NCBI RefSeq assembly: GCF_947623445.1
Contig: NC_135248.1
Span: 14,889,820-14,953,819, forward strand
DNA from: Clavelina lepadiformis
Taxonomy: Eukaryota > Chordata > Ascidiacea > Aplousobranchia > Clavelinidae
DNA: 64,000 nt
Reading direction: 5' to 3'
The notes under the pieces are model-generated. The model was not told where the DNA came from. It searched no databases and saw nothing but the letters and a program-made list of their open reading frames with translations. Below are positions 12,152-24,063 of the stretch, piece after piece. Position 1 is the first letter of the stretch. Every line of letters starts with the position of its first letter. A program made the position numbers and the translations under genes.

Positions 12152-12752
12152 GTGGCTAACATCGAAAACGTTCTTCTAGTAGATCGTCAGAAAATTCTCT
12201 TGCCACCTCTTCAAGCTGGTTTTGATGGAATTTTCAAGGATTTTCTTAAACCAATGGTAAAGTGCAATTCTAATTGGGTCGCATTTCTCTGCAAAAAGTT
12301 TCCTAGCATAAGCCAAGCAAAACTAAAAGAAGGAGTCTTTGTGGGCCCTCAATTTGGAGAAGTGCTAAAGGATCCACATTTTGAAAAATCATTGTCGACG
12401 TTGGAATTTTGTGATTGGCAGGCATTCGAGTGGTTGTGTGCTAACTTTTTAGGAAATGTGAAATCGCCTTCTTTTCAGACAGAAGTTGATGATTTTTTTG
12501 AGGCCTACAGAAAAATGAGTTGCCGAATGTCCCTCAAAATGCATTTTCTGCACTCCCACTTGAACGTCTTTCCAGAAAACCTTGGTGCAGTTAGTGACGA
12601 ACAAGGTGAACGATTTCACTAGGACACTCAAGCTATGGAAGCTCGTTGCCAAGGCTTTTGAAATGAGGGAATGATGGGGGACTACTGCTGGATGTTATAT
12701 CGTGATGACCCCAGTCATGTGTACAAAAGAAAGTCATATGCTAAACATTTTT
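12152..12752 (+). pseudogene. Decayed transposon-type gene with in-frame stops
   Basis: About 156 codons read open and then continue past two in-frame stops. CAC-TAG-GAC stands where the frame reads ERFH-stop-D, and a later TGA precedes NEGMMGDYCWMLYRDDP. The segments KLKEGVFVGPQ, FLGNVKSP, CRMSLKMHFLHSHL, FPENLGAVSDEQGERFH and DYCWML recall a multi-copy family of uncharacterised proteins common in arthropod and other invertebrate genomes, probably carried by mobile elements. I know the pattern but not an accepted family name. No ATG start was identified, and codon context is lost upstream. It looks like a dead copy. Confidence 0.65.
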
Positions 12753-14289
12753 AAGTGCCATGTATCATACCTGTGTATTGTTTTTAATGCTTTTTTCTGA
12801 AAACACGGATTAGACGATATCTTGAAAATGTGATGCGCTAAAGAAAAACTAAAGGCAGATTCGGAACCAGAGCAAAAAATACATCTTAAATCATATACTT
12901 GCGTTCTCGTTTAAAAAAAAGTGAAACTTTGTTGACCTGTGAATTATTAATGACTATATAAATTATATACGACTAAGTTATACGTTAATGATGATATTAT
13001 ATACTCTTTACAAGATGATGGAAATGTGTAGAATTTCAATATTTTGACCACACTCTTGTGTAATAGCTATTTCTTAAATGCAATGTTTGTCTCTGCTTCG
13101 CAAAAATTTCGAATTTTCCGTATTTGAAAACACGTTGTATTGTGCAACAATTCATAACTTTTTATAACTTTTCTGGATACTCTTAAAGGATATTTTTTTA
13201 TGTCAATGGTCAATTTAACCTACATCTTTAGCTTATTTCTAGGTAAGTTCGCACTGAAGTTTTTCATGAAGTCATAATGTAACTGAAATAAACAATCAAA
13301 AAATTAAATGATTGTGATACCTATTTACAGCAAAAACACGTTTGAAATCCTTGAAAAAGAAGTTTATTTAATTAGGAATACAAGGAAAGCGTGCTAATGG
13401 TGCCAATGAATGGCTTTAGTAGGCCTATAAGTGCAAATTCGCTTGAAATAACACTGTAATTTTTCAACAGTTTACTCAAGTTTAGATAAATACTGCAACG
13501 GAATGTGACAGAATTAGTCAGCTATTGCCGGGTTCCTATAGAGATAACGGTTGCAGCACTAACTGCGTTGACTCAATTATGGCTGATATTAAGGGAATCA
13601 CACAAATTGTTCGGGCGTTTCATTTATTGAAAAGCAACAACACTTAATCCAGATCAAAATTAGCTGGGGGTTCACTAAAAGTACTTAATTCTGAGTCATA
13701 AGCTAAAACGACAACTTTCCCCCAATAGCCAAGTGTAGGATGATCAGTACCTCAAACAAAAACTTACCATGCGCCAACAATTATTGCGCCACTCCGTGAA
13801 ACACGAAATCACTGTGGACCAGAAGAGAAATAAGAAGCGGAACGAGGTGGAGTCTTAGGCTCAAACAAATGGAAAGAGAGGAGACAAAATAACAAATCAC
13901 GAACAAAACTTTGACTGATAAATCAATACTTCAATAAGAAAATACGTACAATAACACGACACAAATAAAGTGATTACTAATGAAAGTATTTAAGTGCAGT
14001 GAAAACGTTCGTACTAAACTAATGGTGAGAATCGCCAGAAACCAGGGCAATAAACGCGACCCAAAAAGTACTCTATTGTGAGTAACCTAAGCGCATAAAG
14101 TGAAATAATTCAAGTGAAAAATTATGTAACAGGAACAAGAACTTCATCTTGTTGTTCACAAGGAATGCATTTAGTTGTCCAAACTTTTTCCAGAACAACA
14201 CTTTTTTTAGCTATTTGGAAACAATGTAGTAAATTTTATAATATTTTTCAAACATTTTCTGCAAGTTTGAATATTTTTTATACGATTGG
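12753..14289. other. No gene seen
   Basis: AT-rich spacer between the dead element and the leftward nucleotidyltransferase/TPR gene. No exon, repeat or RNA gene was recognised. Confidence 0.5.
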
Positions 14290-16683
14290 TCAGCATTTCA
14301 ACGTCAGCATCATTTGACATAACTGAATGCTGGCTCTGACTTTTTTGACATCCTCATCAGTGTTTTGTTCCTCGCTTGGAACAAACTGAAGAGACAAGTC
14401 TAGTTTCGTTTGGAAACAATCCAAGGATTTTTCGTATTCACTTTTCTCGAGGTGACACAAACCTAGTAGGTCATAACAAGAGCATTTCGCTTTCACGGCA
14501 GCATCGTATTGTTCATAAATTCGAAGACGCTTCTTTGTTTCAATTATGGCTGCGTCATATTCGCCGATCTCATATAAACAAAGAGCGATGAATTGAAAGC
14601 ATCCTGCTTTATATATTTCCTTCCTCGCCACATCAAGTTGGTCCGCACGATTTATATAAACACTGGATTCAACCCACTCGTCCATTGAGCGTTGAAACTC
14701 TTTCAGTGCGTACCGGCACTGGCCGCTGATGCGAGCCAGGTCACTACGAAGTATATACTTGTCACTGTCAGACAGATTTAGGTTAAGTACTTCACACTTG
14801 GCTCGTCCGATGAACTGAAGCGCTTCTTGAAAACGATCCAGTTCATTCAAGCAACGTGCTTTGTAACGCATAACTTTTGCTTTCAACAGCGGATCTTCTG
14901 TATCATGTTCTTCAAACCACTCCAACATAAGAAGAGATTCTCTCGGTTGGTGTATCAAGCAATACATTTGAGCCACGTAATATCGTATCCACATATCATC
15001 TTTCGAAAGTTTGCTTGATCTTTGTTCTTGCAAATAAAATTTCCATTCGATCATGGTACGGTTATGGAGTTCCAGCATGTGCAGCATTCTGAACTTGTCA
15101 ACTGGTTTCAATGTAATATTGAATTTCGAATTACTTAAAATATTTTCATCTCTAAGAACCTTTTGTAAATTGTACGCGATTGCAAAATAGTCCATCATGC
15201 TTCTTTCACCAAAAGTATCCACCAGGTTAACGTACACCTTGTTATTTGACGCATCATAGAGCTGTTCTTCGCCAAAGTCATCATCTTGGCTTTCCTTTTC
15301 CATGTAGACCTTGAGACGAACTTGGCAGCTCACTGCAATAGCGTATGATAAGAGATGGGCGGTTTCATCATCGATTATGTTGTTGCTATTGAGTTGGTCG
15401 ATGATCGCAAATGACGAGCCATCATCAATAGAGTTGAGTCGACCTAACGCTGAAATAAATAGGATCGAGGTGCGGTAAACAAGTCGTTTGATGTCGCATG
15501 TGCTGCCTACACCAAGCGCACCCAGACTGTTAAAGGTATCAAAATTTTTTAAATCTTCGTCGAGCTGCTGCAACACTCGTTCATCTGATGAACTTTTATC
15601 GCTTTGTAAAACATCCTTAACGCCTGTAAAAAACTGCTCGTGTATTTGCGCGTCTCCATAAACTGGTGAAGTAGTAATTATAACGTTGGGTATATTGTAT
15701 CCATTCCTCAAGTCCTCATCTTTGTCTAGGTACGTCAACATTTCACTTACAGGCTTAATAAACTCGGTTGTCCATGGTTTTTTCTTTGTTTTCTCCATTC
15801 GACCAAGTGGAAAATGACACGCATACGGCTTTATCCAGTCGAAGCTGATGCCACGTTTGGTGTAAGCGTCAAAGAACTCTTTCTCACCAGGTTCTGTGAC
15901 GTGTTTAAAGCTTGGAATGGCGACGCTCGGTATAATGGTTTCCTGCAAGTTGATAATGATTGTTTGGAATATGACAGAGAACCAACGAAAATACTCTAAT
16001 ACTTGGGGATAATTATCTTTTTCCTGCACTCCTTCCTCCAGCAGTATGATGTGCTCAAAATCCGAATAAGGTGTGATCTCACATCTGGCAAGAGAACCCA
16101 TACCCGTGATCGAGTACTTGCATGGGGGGTTCCCCATAATGTCTTCGCATCTCACCGAAACATACTTCATTATATTTTCGTATTTCAGAGTAACCTGCTT
16201 TTGAATTGTTTTCATACTTTCGATTTTTTCTTTCTCTAATGGTTTTTCTTCATCTTTTGGAACGTCGTAAGGAATCTTCTTTAGCATCTTCAAGCTCTCT
16301 TTGGCTTCTTCTCTCATTTCTGTGGCCATTTGTTTAACTTGTTCCGCGATGTTCAACAGGTCGACTTCAAGTATTTTAGCGCCAGCTGTTTTCAGCAAAT
16401 CTGAGCAGAAATCTTTGAGAAATTGTTTGAATTTCTCGTTGCCAGGTTGTCTGGTCACTGCAGCGTTTAAAAGCGCCGCACTTCTGATTAAGCTTAACCT
16501 CTTTGTTATGGAGTTATCTTTTATGCTTCGTTCTTTATAAATCTGCGCAATTTCATGGAAGATAAATGCCGATTTTTCTAGATCTTTTTCTTTCCCATTC
16601 TTGTCCAAGTTCTCTATCACCTTTTTAGCTAATATCAGCTCTTGCTTCCATGACAGGTCAGACTGCTGTGATGTTGCTGTCAT
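14290..16683 (-). CDS. Intronless nucleotidyltransferase-fold plus TPR protein, 797 residues
   Basis: A single uninterrupted frame of 798 codons runs from ATG at 16683 to TGA at 14290-14292. Residues 1-175 are largely helical and charged. A nucleotidyltransferase signature follows: GMGSLARCEITPYSDFEH (194-211), with the GS pair and the D208-x-E210 acidic pair expected for metal binding in DUF294/GlnD-type enzymes. SPVYGD (339-344) and CDIKRLVYRTSILFISALG (396-414) extend the resemblance. From about 555 to the end there are TPR-like helical pairs (RYYVAQMYCLIHQPRESLLM, GLCHLEKSEYEKSLDCF). Similar combinations occur in several invertebrate genomes; their function is unproven. Nucleotide transfer to a small molecule or protein, with TPRs binding a partner, is inference. 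The lack of introns stands out beside intron-rich neighbours and suggests retroposition or an old single-exon family. Confidence 0.87.
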   Translation of the reverse strand: MTATSQQSDLSWKQELILAKKVIENLDKNGKEKDLEKSAFIFHEIAQIYKERSIKDNSITKRLSLIRSAALLNAAVTRQPGNEKFKQFLKDFCSDLLKTAGAKILEVDLLNIAEQVKQMATEMREEAKESLKMLKKIPYDVPKDEEKPLEKEKIESMKTIQKQVTLKYENIMKYVSVRCEDIMGNPPCKYSITGMGSLARCEITPYSDFEHIILLEEGVQEKDNYPQVLEYFRWFSVIFQTIIINLQETIIPSVAIPSFKHVTEPGEKEFFDAYTKRGISFDWIKPYACHFPLGRMEKTKKKPWTTEFIKPVSEMLTYLDKDEDLRNGYNIPNVIITTSPVYGDAQIHEQFFTGVKDVLQSDKSSSDERVLQQLDEDLKNFDTFNSLGALGVGSTCDIKRLVYRTSILFISALGRLNSIDDGSSFAIIDQLNSNNIIDDETAHLLSYAIAVSCQVRLKVYMEKESQDDDFGEEQLYDASNNKVYVNLVDTFGERSMMDYFAIAYNLQKVLRDENILSNSKFNITLKPVDKFRMLHMLELHNRTMIEWKFYLQEQRSSKLSKDDMWIRYYVAQMYCLIHQPRESLLMLEWFEEHDTEDPLLKAKVMRYKARCLNELDRFQEALQFIGRAKCEVLNLNLSDSDKYILRSDLARISGQCRYALKEFQRSMDEWVESSVYINRADQLDVARKEIYKAGCFQFIALCLYEIGEYDAAIIETKKRLRIYEQYDAAVKAKCSCYDLLGLCHLEKSEYEKSLDCFQTKLDLSLQFVPSEEQNTDEDVKKVRASIQLCQMMLTLKC

Positions 16684-18736
16684 TACAACACAGCAGTCTT
16701 ACATTCCAGCAAACCAACTGTACGCACAAAGCTGCTGCTGCGCTCGACGCTAAAGGTCACTTTAATGCCAGAAATGAACTGGACGACGTTCCGTGTAATA
16801 TTGGGCAGACATTTTCAGAAAGAATTTCCAACCCTAATAAATTCGGAGAATTAGAATAAAAAGACTTACAAATCGTCAGGTCTCTCTTCAAACTTTATAA
16901 ACTTTTCAAACTTTTTATAACTTTACAAAACAAAAAGCGGCCGGTCAACTTGATGACTACACAAGTGAAGCTGCATTATATTTTGCTACGTTGTTCTTCG
17001 AACGACTGATAAACTTAAATTGACTAGCAAGTAGAGGCTTACAACCAATGACTTGTAACAAACAGAAAAGCGGACTGTAAGAAGAACTTTGCCTTACTAC
17101 CCAGTTTTGAACAAAGCAGTAATTTAATACCGCTCAATTTTAAACCTCTATTTATAGTTTCTTACGTCACACCGTGGAATCTCATTGTTTAATTCGTCGT
17201 TCGGTATTCTATCGTCCGCCGGTCAAGCAGAACTGGTCTTCACAGTATGAGTAGGGTGTTGCCGTACCACTAAGGGTTTCAAAGCGTAACACTGCTTAGT
17301 CTCGGCTTGTTCGGGCTTCGTTTCACATCCATTTATCCCACCTGATAGAAAATGTCTAACTTGCTGTAACTAATTGTTAGAATCTCTTAACGTTTTCATT
17401 TTTGTCTGAAAACGTTTAACAATGTTTTCAGTAATCTTCATACATTACTTTCCGATATTTCTATAATGACTCAGCTATTTTTAGAGACTAATAGGCCTAA
17501 CTATGTTGAAAGATAATGTTTCAGCCTAACAACCTACGATACCTTCATGATCTTGCTCGCTACAACGCGTTTAGGTCACTAACACCAGTGCTATATACAT
17601 GATTTGATTTTGATTGTATTGTTGTGAACACGTTTTCATATCAATAACGGCAAAATATCACCAAGAAAAGTTTAAAATAATCTAAATTGACCATTAAAGC
17701 TATAAGTTGTCGAATCCGTTCCATAGGTACTGTAAAGTTTGTTGCAAATGTTTAAGCAAATTAAAAATATATCAAAAAAGAAAACAAACTATGTACCGGT
17801 AACAAATTATCTAGTTTACACTTTACAGATGGTGCATTTACACCGGTGAAGAGGGATGCTATGCTACTGCTCACCGAGCTCAGACTCGGTAAGTAAAGGC
17901 AGAGATTTCAACTTTGTACAACGTGCGTCAGGAATAAAGTTCCAGTATTTCTGTTGTGCAACTAACCCCCGTTGGATATGTGCGCAATTTGGCAAATACA
18001 ACTGGGTCTTAACGTACTAGACTAGTCCTGCATCTCTTATAACAGCAGCTGTGGCGACCCGACCATGCGCGCTTTAGTTAGCCCAGCTACGATTTTAATC
18101 CTAATTTAAGACAAATATTACTGGAATTCAGAGTTTGCCAGAGTCAAAATTCCCCAAACTATATAGATAAAAAATGCAGGTTTGGCCATTTATAGCCACG
18201 TTGGGCACGAGCATTTACCGTGAAGACACGAACACTTCATTAGTTTACGGACTGATACCTGTTCCATCTTTATGTTGAAAAAAAAAATTTGTTGTTACTA
18301 ATAGCCTAGTTACGAGGTCGTATTCCATTCATATTCCAAATGTTGACGATTCAATGATAATTTTGATGCGTTACCGATAAATAAAGTATTATGCAAAATT
18401 ACCGCAACAATATTAAAATATTTAATGGAATATGTTTCTAAAAAGTATTTCATTTCTTCGGTTTCATGACATAAACCTTTTTGCTAAAAATTGTTTGATA
18501 TTTTTCCTTTAAACCTTTTATTTGGACATTTCCCTTTAAACGAAAACAAAGACGACGAAAGGAAAATTCCGGGGTAATTATGATGCTATAAGAGCTTCTT
18601 CTTGGCACCTGTTTGTCATTGCTTAGTTGTTGATTTGCAGAAGTTTAGTTGCTGATTTTCATTTAAAAAGCTTAATTTAAAGAAAGTTAATTTCTTTGTG
18701 TAAGTTCGAGTTGTTTGATTTGTCTAAGAAGAAAGG
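16684..18736. promoter_or_regulatory. 2-kb divergent spacer between the NTase/TPR and EGF/ZP genes
   Basis: The two genes are transcribed away from each other, so both promoters must lie here. No clear TATA, repeat or coding exon was identified. Non-coding first exons are possible. Confidence 0.4.
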
Positions 18737-21700
18737 ATGAATTTTGGTTTTGGGTAAGTTTGTTGAAAGACTTAAGAATTGAACAAGTCGTGAATGTCAT
18801 ATGTAACGATTTTCTCCATTCAGGTCAATTTTCGGCTTTCTCACGCTTTTGGCTCCACTCCAAGGTTCGTATACAGTATATTTGCTTTAGATCTTATTCT
18901 ATGCTCCAATGATCATGAATATTTAATACGCAGGGAGCGTGGCCAGTTCAGGAAAGTACGATGACGAGCTTCTCTTTATCGAGACGGAAGACTTCAGGGC
19001 GGTGGTGATGTCACTTGAAGGGAGTGTTTGCTCGGCGGATAAGTTCTGTTATGGTAATCAGCAGTGCCAGTACCGTTGGTAAGGAACAAAAACTTTACAA
19101 TCATCAATCCTTAAGCGATAATCTCTCACCATATTGTATTGCAGGGGACATCCTCATTGCTATGAGATCTTCCCTCAGCCAGGGAAGACTTGCAATGACA
19201 ACGTCTGCGAACATAATGGAATTTGCCAGCCTAATGGATTATTTTCATACAGGTTTCAATCCTTATGAATTTGTATTTTTCTGAGACCATATTTTATAAA
19301 ATGTTTCTTGTGCTGCAGATGCAGTTGCCCCGCTGGTGTTTACGGTTATAATTGTGACACTGATTCAACCCTGTGCAACGACCAGCTGTGTAAAAATAAT
19401 GGGACCTGTATTACAGTCTATGGAGGAGGGGCAAGGTACGCAATAGCACAAACTTTTCTCAATGGCTTGCATTGAGTAATGCGGTTAACAGGTGTCACAC
19501 TGCGCAAAATATTTTAACTTCATCGCATGCAACGTCGCCCGGTGGGATAACTTGCGGTCAATGCTACATTCCAGCTATGTTTCAGGTGCTTGTGCCCTCC
19601 AGGAACCGTCGGTAAATTCTGTCAGACACTCTCATGCAGTCTCCAGTGTCAAAACGGCGGAACTTGCACAACTTCTACTCAGGGGAGTGCTTGTAAATGT
19701 CCTCCCCCACATACGGGTATCCTTTGCGAAAACGACCCTTGCACTTATAACTCGTGTCCAAGTGCTCGCACCTGCGTCGTAGATCTTACAGCACCTAACA
19801 ACTTCAGGTATATTTGGTTTTTACCATAAACACAGTCAATTTTGAATACCCCACAATACCCGGATTGTGCAAATCAATCATTCTGTTAATACTTGCTCCT
19901 CATGTTGAAATTTCTTTAAACATTTTCAGTTGCCTGTGTCCTTCTGGGACCATTGGCCCCAACTGCCTTCCACCATGTACTCCCCAGTGTCGGAACGGTG
20001 GCATTTGCGTATCTTCTAACCAAGGAAACACTTGCGATTGTCCACCGCCATACACTGGTTTGGATTGTACAGATGGTCCTTGTAATTCCGATTCTTGCCC
20101 AAATGGTGGAACCTGCATCGTGGACCTAACATCACCTAATTACTTCAGGTATATTTGTTCACACGTCTTACTTCCAACATTATGGCACTTGTGTCAAGTA
20201 CTTAACTGACCTTAACTATTAAGGTACAGTGATTTTGAATCCTTACAATTCCCGGATTTTTTAAACCCATCATACTATTTCATTACTTGCATTTGGTTTA
20301 TTCAACGTTCTTAAACATTTTCAGTTGCTTGTGTCCTTCATGGACCATTGGCCCCAACTGCCTTCCGCCATGTACTCCCCAGTGCCGGAACGGTGGCATT
20401 TGCGTATCTTCTAACCAAGGAAACACTTGCGATTGTCCACCGCCATACACTGGTTTGGATTGTACAGATGGTCCTTGTAATTCCGATTCTTGCCCAAATG
20501 GTGGAACCTGCATCGTGGACCTAACATCACCTAATTACTTCAGGTATATTTGTTCACACGTCTTACTTCCAACATTATGGCACTTGTGTCAAGTACTTAA
20601 CTGAACTTAACTATTAAGGTACAGTGATTTTGAATCCTTACAATTCCCGGATTTTTTAAACCCATCATACTATTTCATTACTTGCATTTGGTTTATTCAA
20701 CGTTCTTAAACATTTTCAGTTGCTTGTGTCCTTCATGGACCATTGGCCCCAATTGCCTTCCGCCATGTACTCCCCAGTGCCGGAACGGTGGCATTTGCGT
20801 ATCTTCTAACCAAGGAAACACTTGCGATTGTCCACCGCCATACACTGGTTTGGATTGTACAGATGGTCCTTGTAATTCCGATTCTTGCCCAAATGGTGGA
20901 ACCTGCATCGTGGACCTAACATCACCTAATTACTTCAGGTATATTTGTTCACACGTCTTACTTCCAACATTATGGCACTTGTGTCAAGTACTTAACTGAA
21001 CTTAACTATTAAGGTACAGTGATTTTGAATCCTTACAATTCCCGGATTTTTTAAACCCATCATACTATTTCATTACTTGCATTTGGTTTATTCAACGTTC
21101 TTAAACATTTTCAGTTGCTTGTGTCCTTCATGGACCATTGGCCCCAACTGCCTTCCACTCTGTATTCCCCAGTGTCGGAACGGTGGCATTTGCGTATCTT
21201 CTAACCAAGGAAACACTTGCGATTGTCCACCGCCATACACTGGTGTAGATTGTACAAATGGTCCTTGCACTCCCGATTCTTGCCGAAATGGTGCAACCTG
21301 CATCGTAGACCTAACATCACCTAATTACTTCAGGTATATTTTTCCGCAAAAATTTATATTTTCCTTTCTTGCAACCTTTTTCCTTTTCAGATGCTTCTGT
21401 CCCCCAGCAACCTTTGGTCCTTACTGCCAAGCACCTTGTTCTTCTTCTCCTTGTCAAAACGGTGGAACTTGCATAGTAGACCTGACATCATCTGACAACT
21501 ACAGGTACGTAACCACCTTTCGATTGTTCGCCTCCAAACCACACAAACCCATATCTTAAGATGCGACTGTGAGGAACCCTACTTTGGAAACCACTGCGAG
21601 AATTCTAAAAAAAGTTTGAAGAATGGCTGTTCCAGCAACCCATGTCTCGGGGAGGATTGTCAGTGCTTCGATTCTTGCAAGCATGAACATGGTTATTACT

Positions 21701-23338
21701 GCATAAGTCAGCAAGGCTACATCGGCGAGAATTGCAACATTGGTAACTACCCACATCTCCTTTAGCTCGGTCGTGTTTTTGCTGATTTGTAGCCTTTCAG
21801 ATCCGCCACGTTTGATCTGTCGCCACGATCGTATTCAACTGGACGTACCTGTCGAATTCTACCAGGAGTACGACTCCAACACTGGAATTACTTTTATGTA
21901 TTTCTCGTCAACGGTCGACGCTTTTAAAACTCTTCAAGGGTGTCAAGGTTGTACCTCCTGTGTCTTACTGCTGAGCATGTTACTACGCAATCATTACTAT
22001 AACAATTTTTTTTTCGCAGCTCGATTGATCGACGGCAGATACCAGCTCACACTTTTCCCGCCTTTCACATCTTGTGGCACTGCAAAGACTCAAAATGGTA
22101 ACTCTCACATCTACAACAACACTCTGTGGATCAACCGCAGGACAGGTTCTTCCGTCTACGATATGCCATTTCCCATCTTGGACTGGTCCTGCATTTTCAA
22201 CTACGACTTGGACATTGTAACCTCCCTGCAACCGGTGTACGTTCCCAGCCTCATACACAATTTCTCATTGGTTTACTTTTTATTGAGTGTCCTTCCCTTT
22301 TCAGTATCGATGTCCATCGACCTAATTTATCGAGTGTCCAAACGTACGACGCTTCTCTTTCTTTGTGTAAAGTTTCCGCCTGCCAACAACCTTGTCCTTC
22401 CCATCTTCTGGTCAAGGGAGGTGCTGTCTACACCATATCAGAGACCATTCACCTCTCGATCGACCTTAACATTAACAAAGTAAGTTTTCCAGCTCGCTTA
22501 TCTTGCACTTTACCCTTTTCTCTAAACATCATACATCTTTGCAGAATCTATTCCCATCGTCTACCTTCATCGACATCACAAGTGCTTTCCTCTCGTGTAG
22601 CAACGATCCTTCCAGAACCTCGGACACGGTGGCCCTTTCAGGGACCGGGTATTTACTTTTGTTGCCAACAGCTAGACCCTCAGTCTAAACACCAAAAACT
22701 TTGGTTTTTGTTTAGTTGCAACATAAACCCTGCGTTGGACGTTCAGCTTGGAGGGACTTCGTCTCAAAACGGCGCCTGCTTATCGTTTAAGGTTCCCCGC
22801 CTTCAACAATGCACGACCATCTACGTTCACCTTCGTTTGAGAATTTGCGACCCCCAAGATGCTTTGGTCCAGGTGAGTTTCCGCAAGTCTCTTACTAATT
22901 CTGACAATGACGGCTTCCTGTTTTAGTATTGCCCCAGCGGCCTTCAAGTCCAACACTGCCCTGCTCGCTTGACTAAACGTTCAACACGCGATGACACTGA
23001 CGTCACCTACCACGTGATAGGCCCAATAACTGTCGTCGAAAAAGGTGTTGATGCCATGGACTTTCTGTCGGATTCAGGAACTTCGGTAACCTTGGGGAAC
23101 ACTACCCTTCCTGGAAGGCTGGTAGAATTAAATCATGCCCCAAACCAAAGTAAGCAACCTTCTCTCCTTAAATGTTAACCTTACATTGTCACCAGTTGTG
23201 CACGTTCTTCTTTCAGATGGATTCGACACGGCTGTAACAATAGTCGTAGCCTCCACCACATCTTTCGTTTTAATCCTTTTGTTTACTCTAATCGCATTGC
23301 TTTACTTTCGCTGCAAACCTAAGCAAGTAGAACTATAG
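18737..23338 (+). CDS. Secreted EGF-repeat/ZP-domain transmembrane precursor, vitelline-coat type, 988 residues, 19 exons
   Basis: Exons: 18737-18753, 18824-18864, 18934-19078, 19145-19252, 19319-19435, 19586-19807, 19930-20148, 20325-20543, 20720-20938, 21115-21333, 21391-21504, 21561-21742, 21801-21947, 22020-22236, 22305-22479, 22545-22648, 22716-22872, 22927-23149, 23217-23338; 2,967 nt, all phases agree. Domain order: signal peptide (about 1-20, MNFGFGSIFGFLTLLA), about 13-14 EGF-like units (about 80-607), ZP domain (about 608-880; LICRHDRIQLDVP, CGT, YNNTLWI, IYVHLRLRICDP), dibasic LTKR cleavage site (R892), one membrane helix (about 954-978) and a nine-residue tail. This plan matches the ascidian vitelline-coat precursor HrVC120, whose EGF part is the sperm receptor HrVC70. 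Orthology is inferred from architecture. Other EGF/ZP proteins are possible. Expected site: egg coat. Confidence 0.9.
19930..21333 (+). repeat. Four tandem copies of a 395-bp exon-plus-intron unit
   Basis: Four 219-nt exons start at 19930, 20325, 20720 and 21115, exactly 395 bp apart. Each encodes one complete EGF unit (PPCTPQCRNGGIC to YTGLDC) and the first half of the next. Copies 2 and 3 encode identical protein, and the introns around them are nearly identical; I noted only isolated single-base differences. Copy 1 is slightly different at its 5' end (PSGTIGPN rather than PSWTIGPN). Copy 4 has several replacements (LPLCIPQC, VDCTNGPCTPDSC). Because all introns are in the same phase, adding or losing units keeps the frame. 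Confidence 0.97.
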
Positions 23339-23378
23339 CAGACTGATTGACTTCAACTATTGGAAGTGTTTCATTTAA

Positions 23379-23384
23379 AATAAA
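23379..23384 (+). terminator. Polyadenylation signal of the EGF/ZP gene
   Basis: AATAAA 41 nt after the stop codon, the nearest such signal downstream; the strand and spacing fit. Confidence 0.6.
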
Positions 23385-24063
23385 ATGGTTCAAAGTAGTA
23401 CTTGTTTGATTTATTCCATATTTTTAAGTAGTTTTTGTTGGTTCCCTGCTACTTTATGAGCGTATTAAACCGCTGTCATTTAATTATTCATGCGATTTTG
23501 TACCAATACCACTTAAACTTTATTCATTTGAGACGTTTGAATTGCGCTGCTCGAAGCAAATATTATCGTATTCTCAGTTACCAGAAAATAATCTCGGTTT
23601 TCTGCACAGCAGGATAGCGGCGTAACAAGACAAAAATCTAGAAATGTATAACGTTTAAAAATAATTACTCGATTTACACTAAATTCACTTTCTTTAGTTT
23701 TACAATTATGATGATCAGTTTACGACGTTTTCAATTTTCGACAACGACAATTAACATTTTCAATCGTTAATTACTAGAAAACTATGCGTCGTAGACCACT
23801 TTCAAGAAGCTACTTTGTGTAAAAGTCAGGCAGCGATATGCCCCTTGCTATGAAATTTTGCCTTCAATTCCTTACTCTTTGTATCTATAACGACTAGTCT
23901 AGTCTACTGTACAGACAATCTCGTACTTAGTACGAGATACTGGTCTACCGCCTTCGCACCAGTTCTATTGCGTAACAGTTCTATTGCAAAGTTAAAAACG
24001 GCATTAAAAACGGCAAATTGTACGTAACGTAACTTATTAATATGTTTCGGGCCCGCCGCCATG

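Noticed and set aside
19900..21303. Repeated minus-strand frames of about 71 codons beginning MQV
   Set aside because: They are the antisense of the four tandem EGF exons; the plus frame has the splice sites and cysteine pattern.
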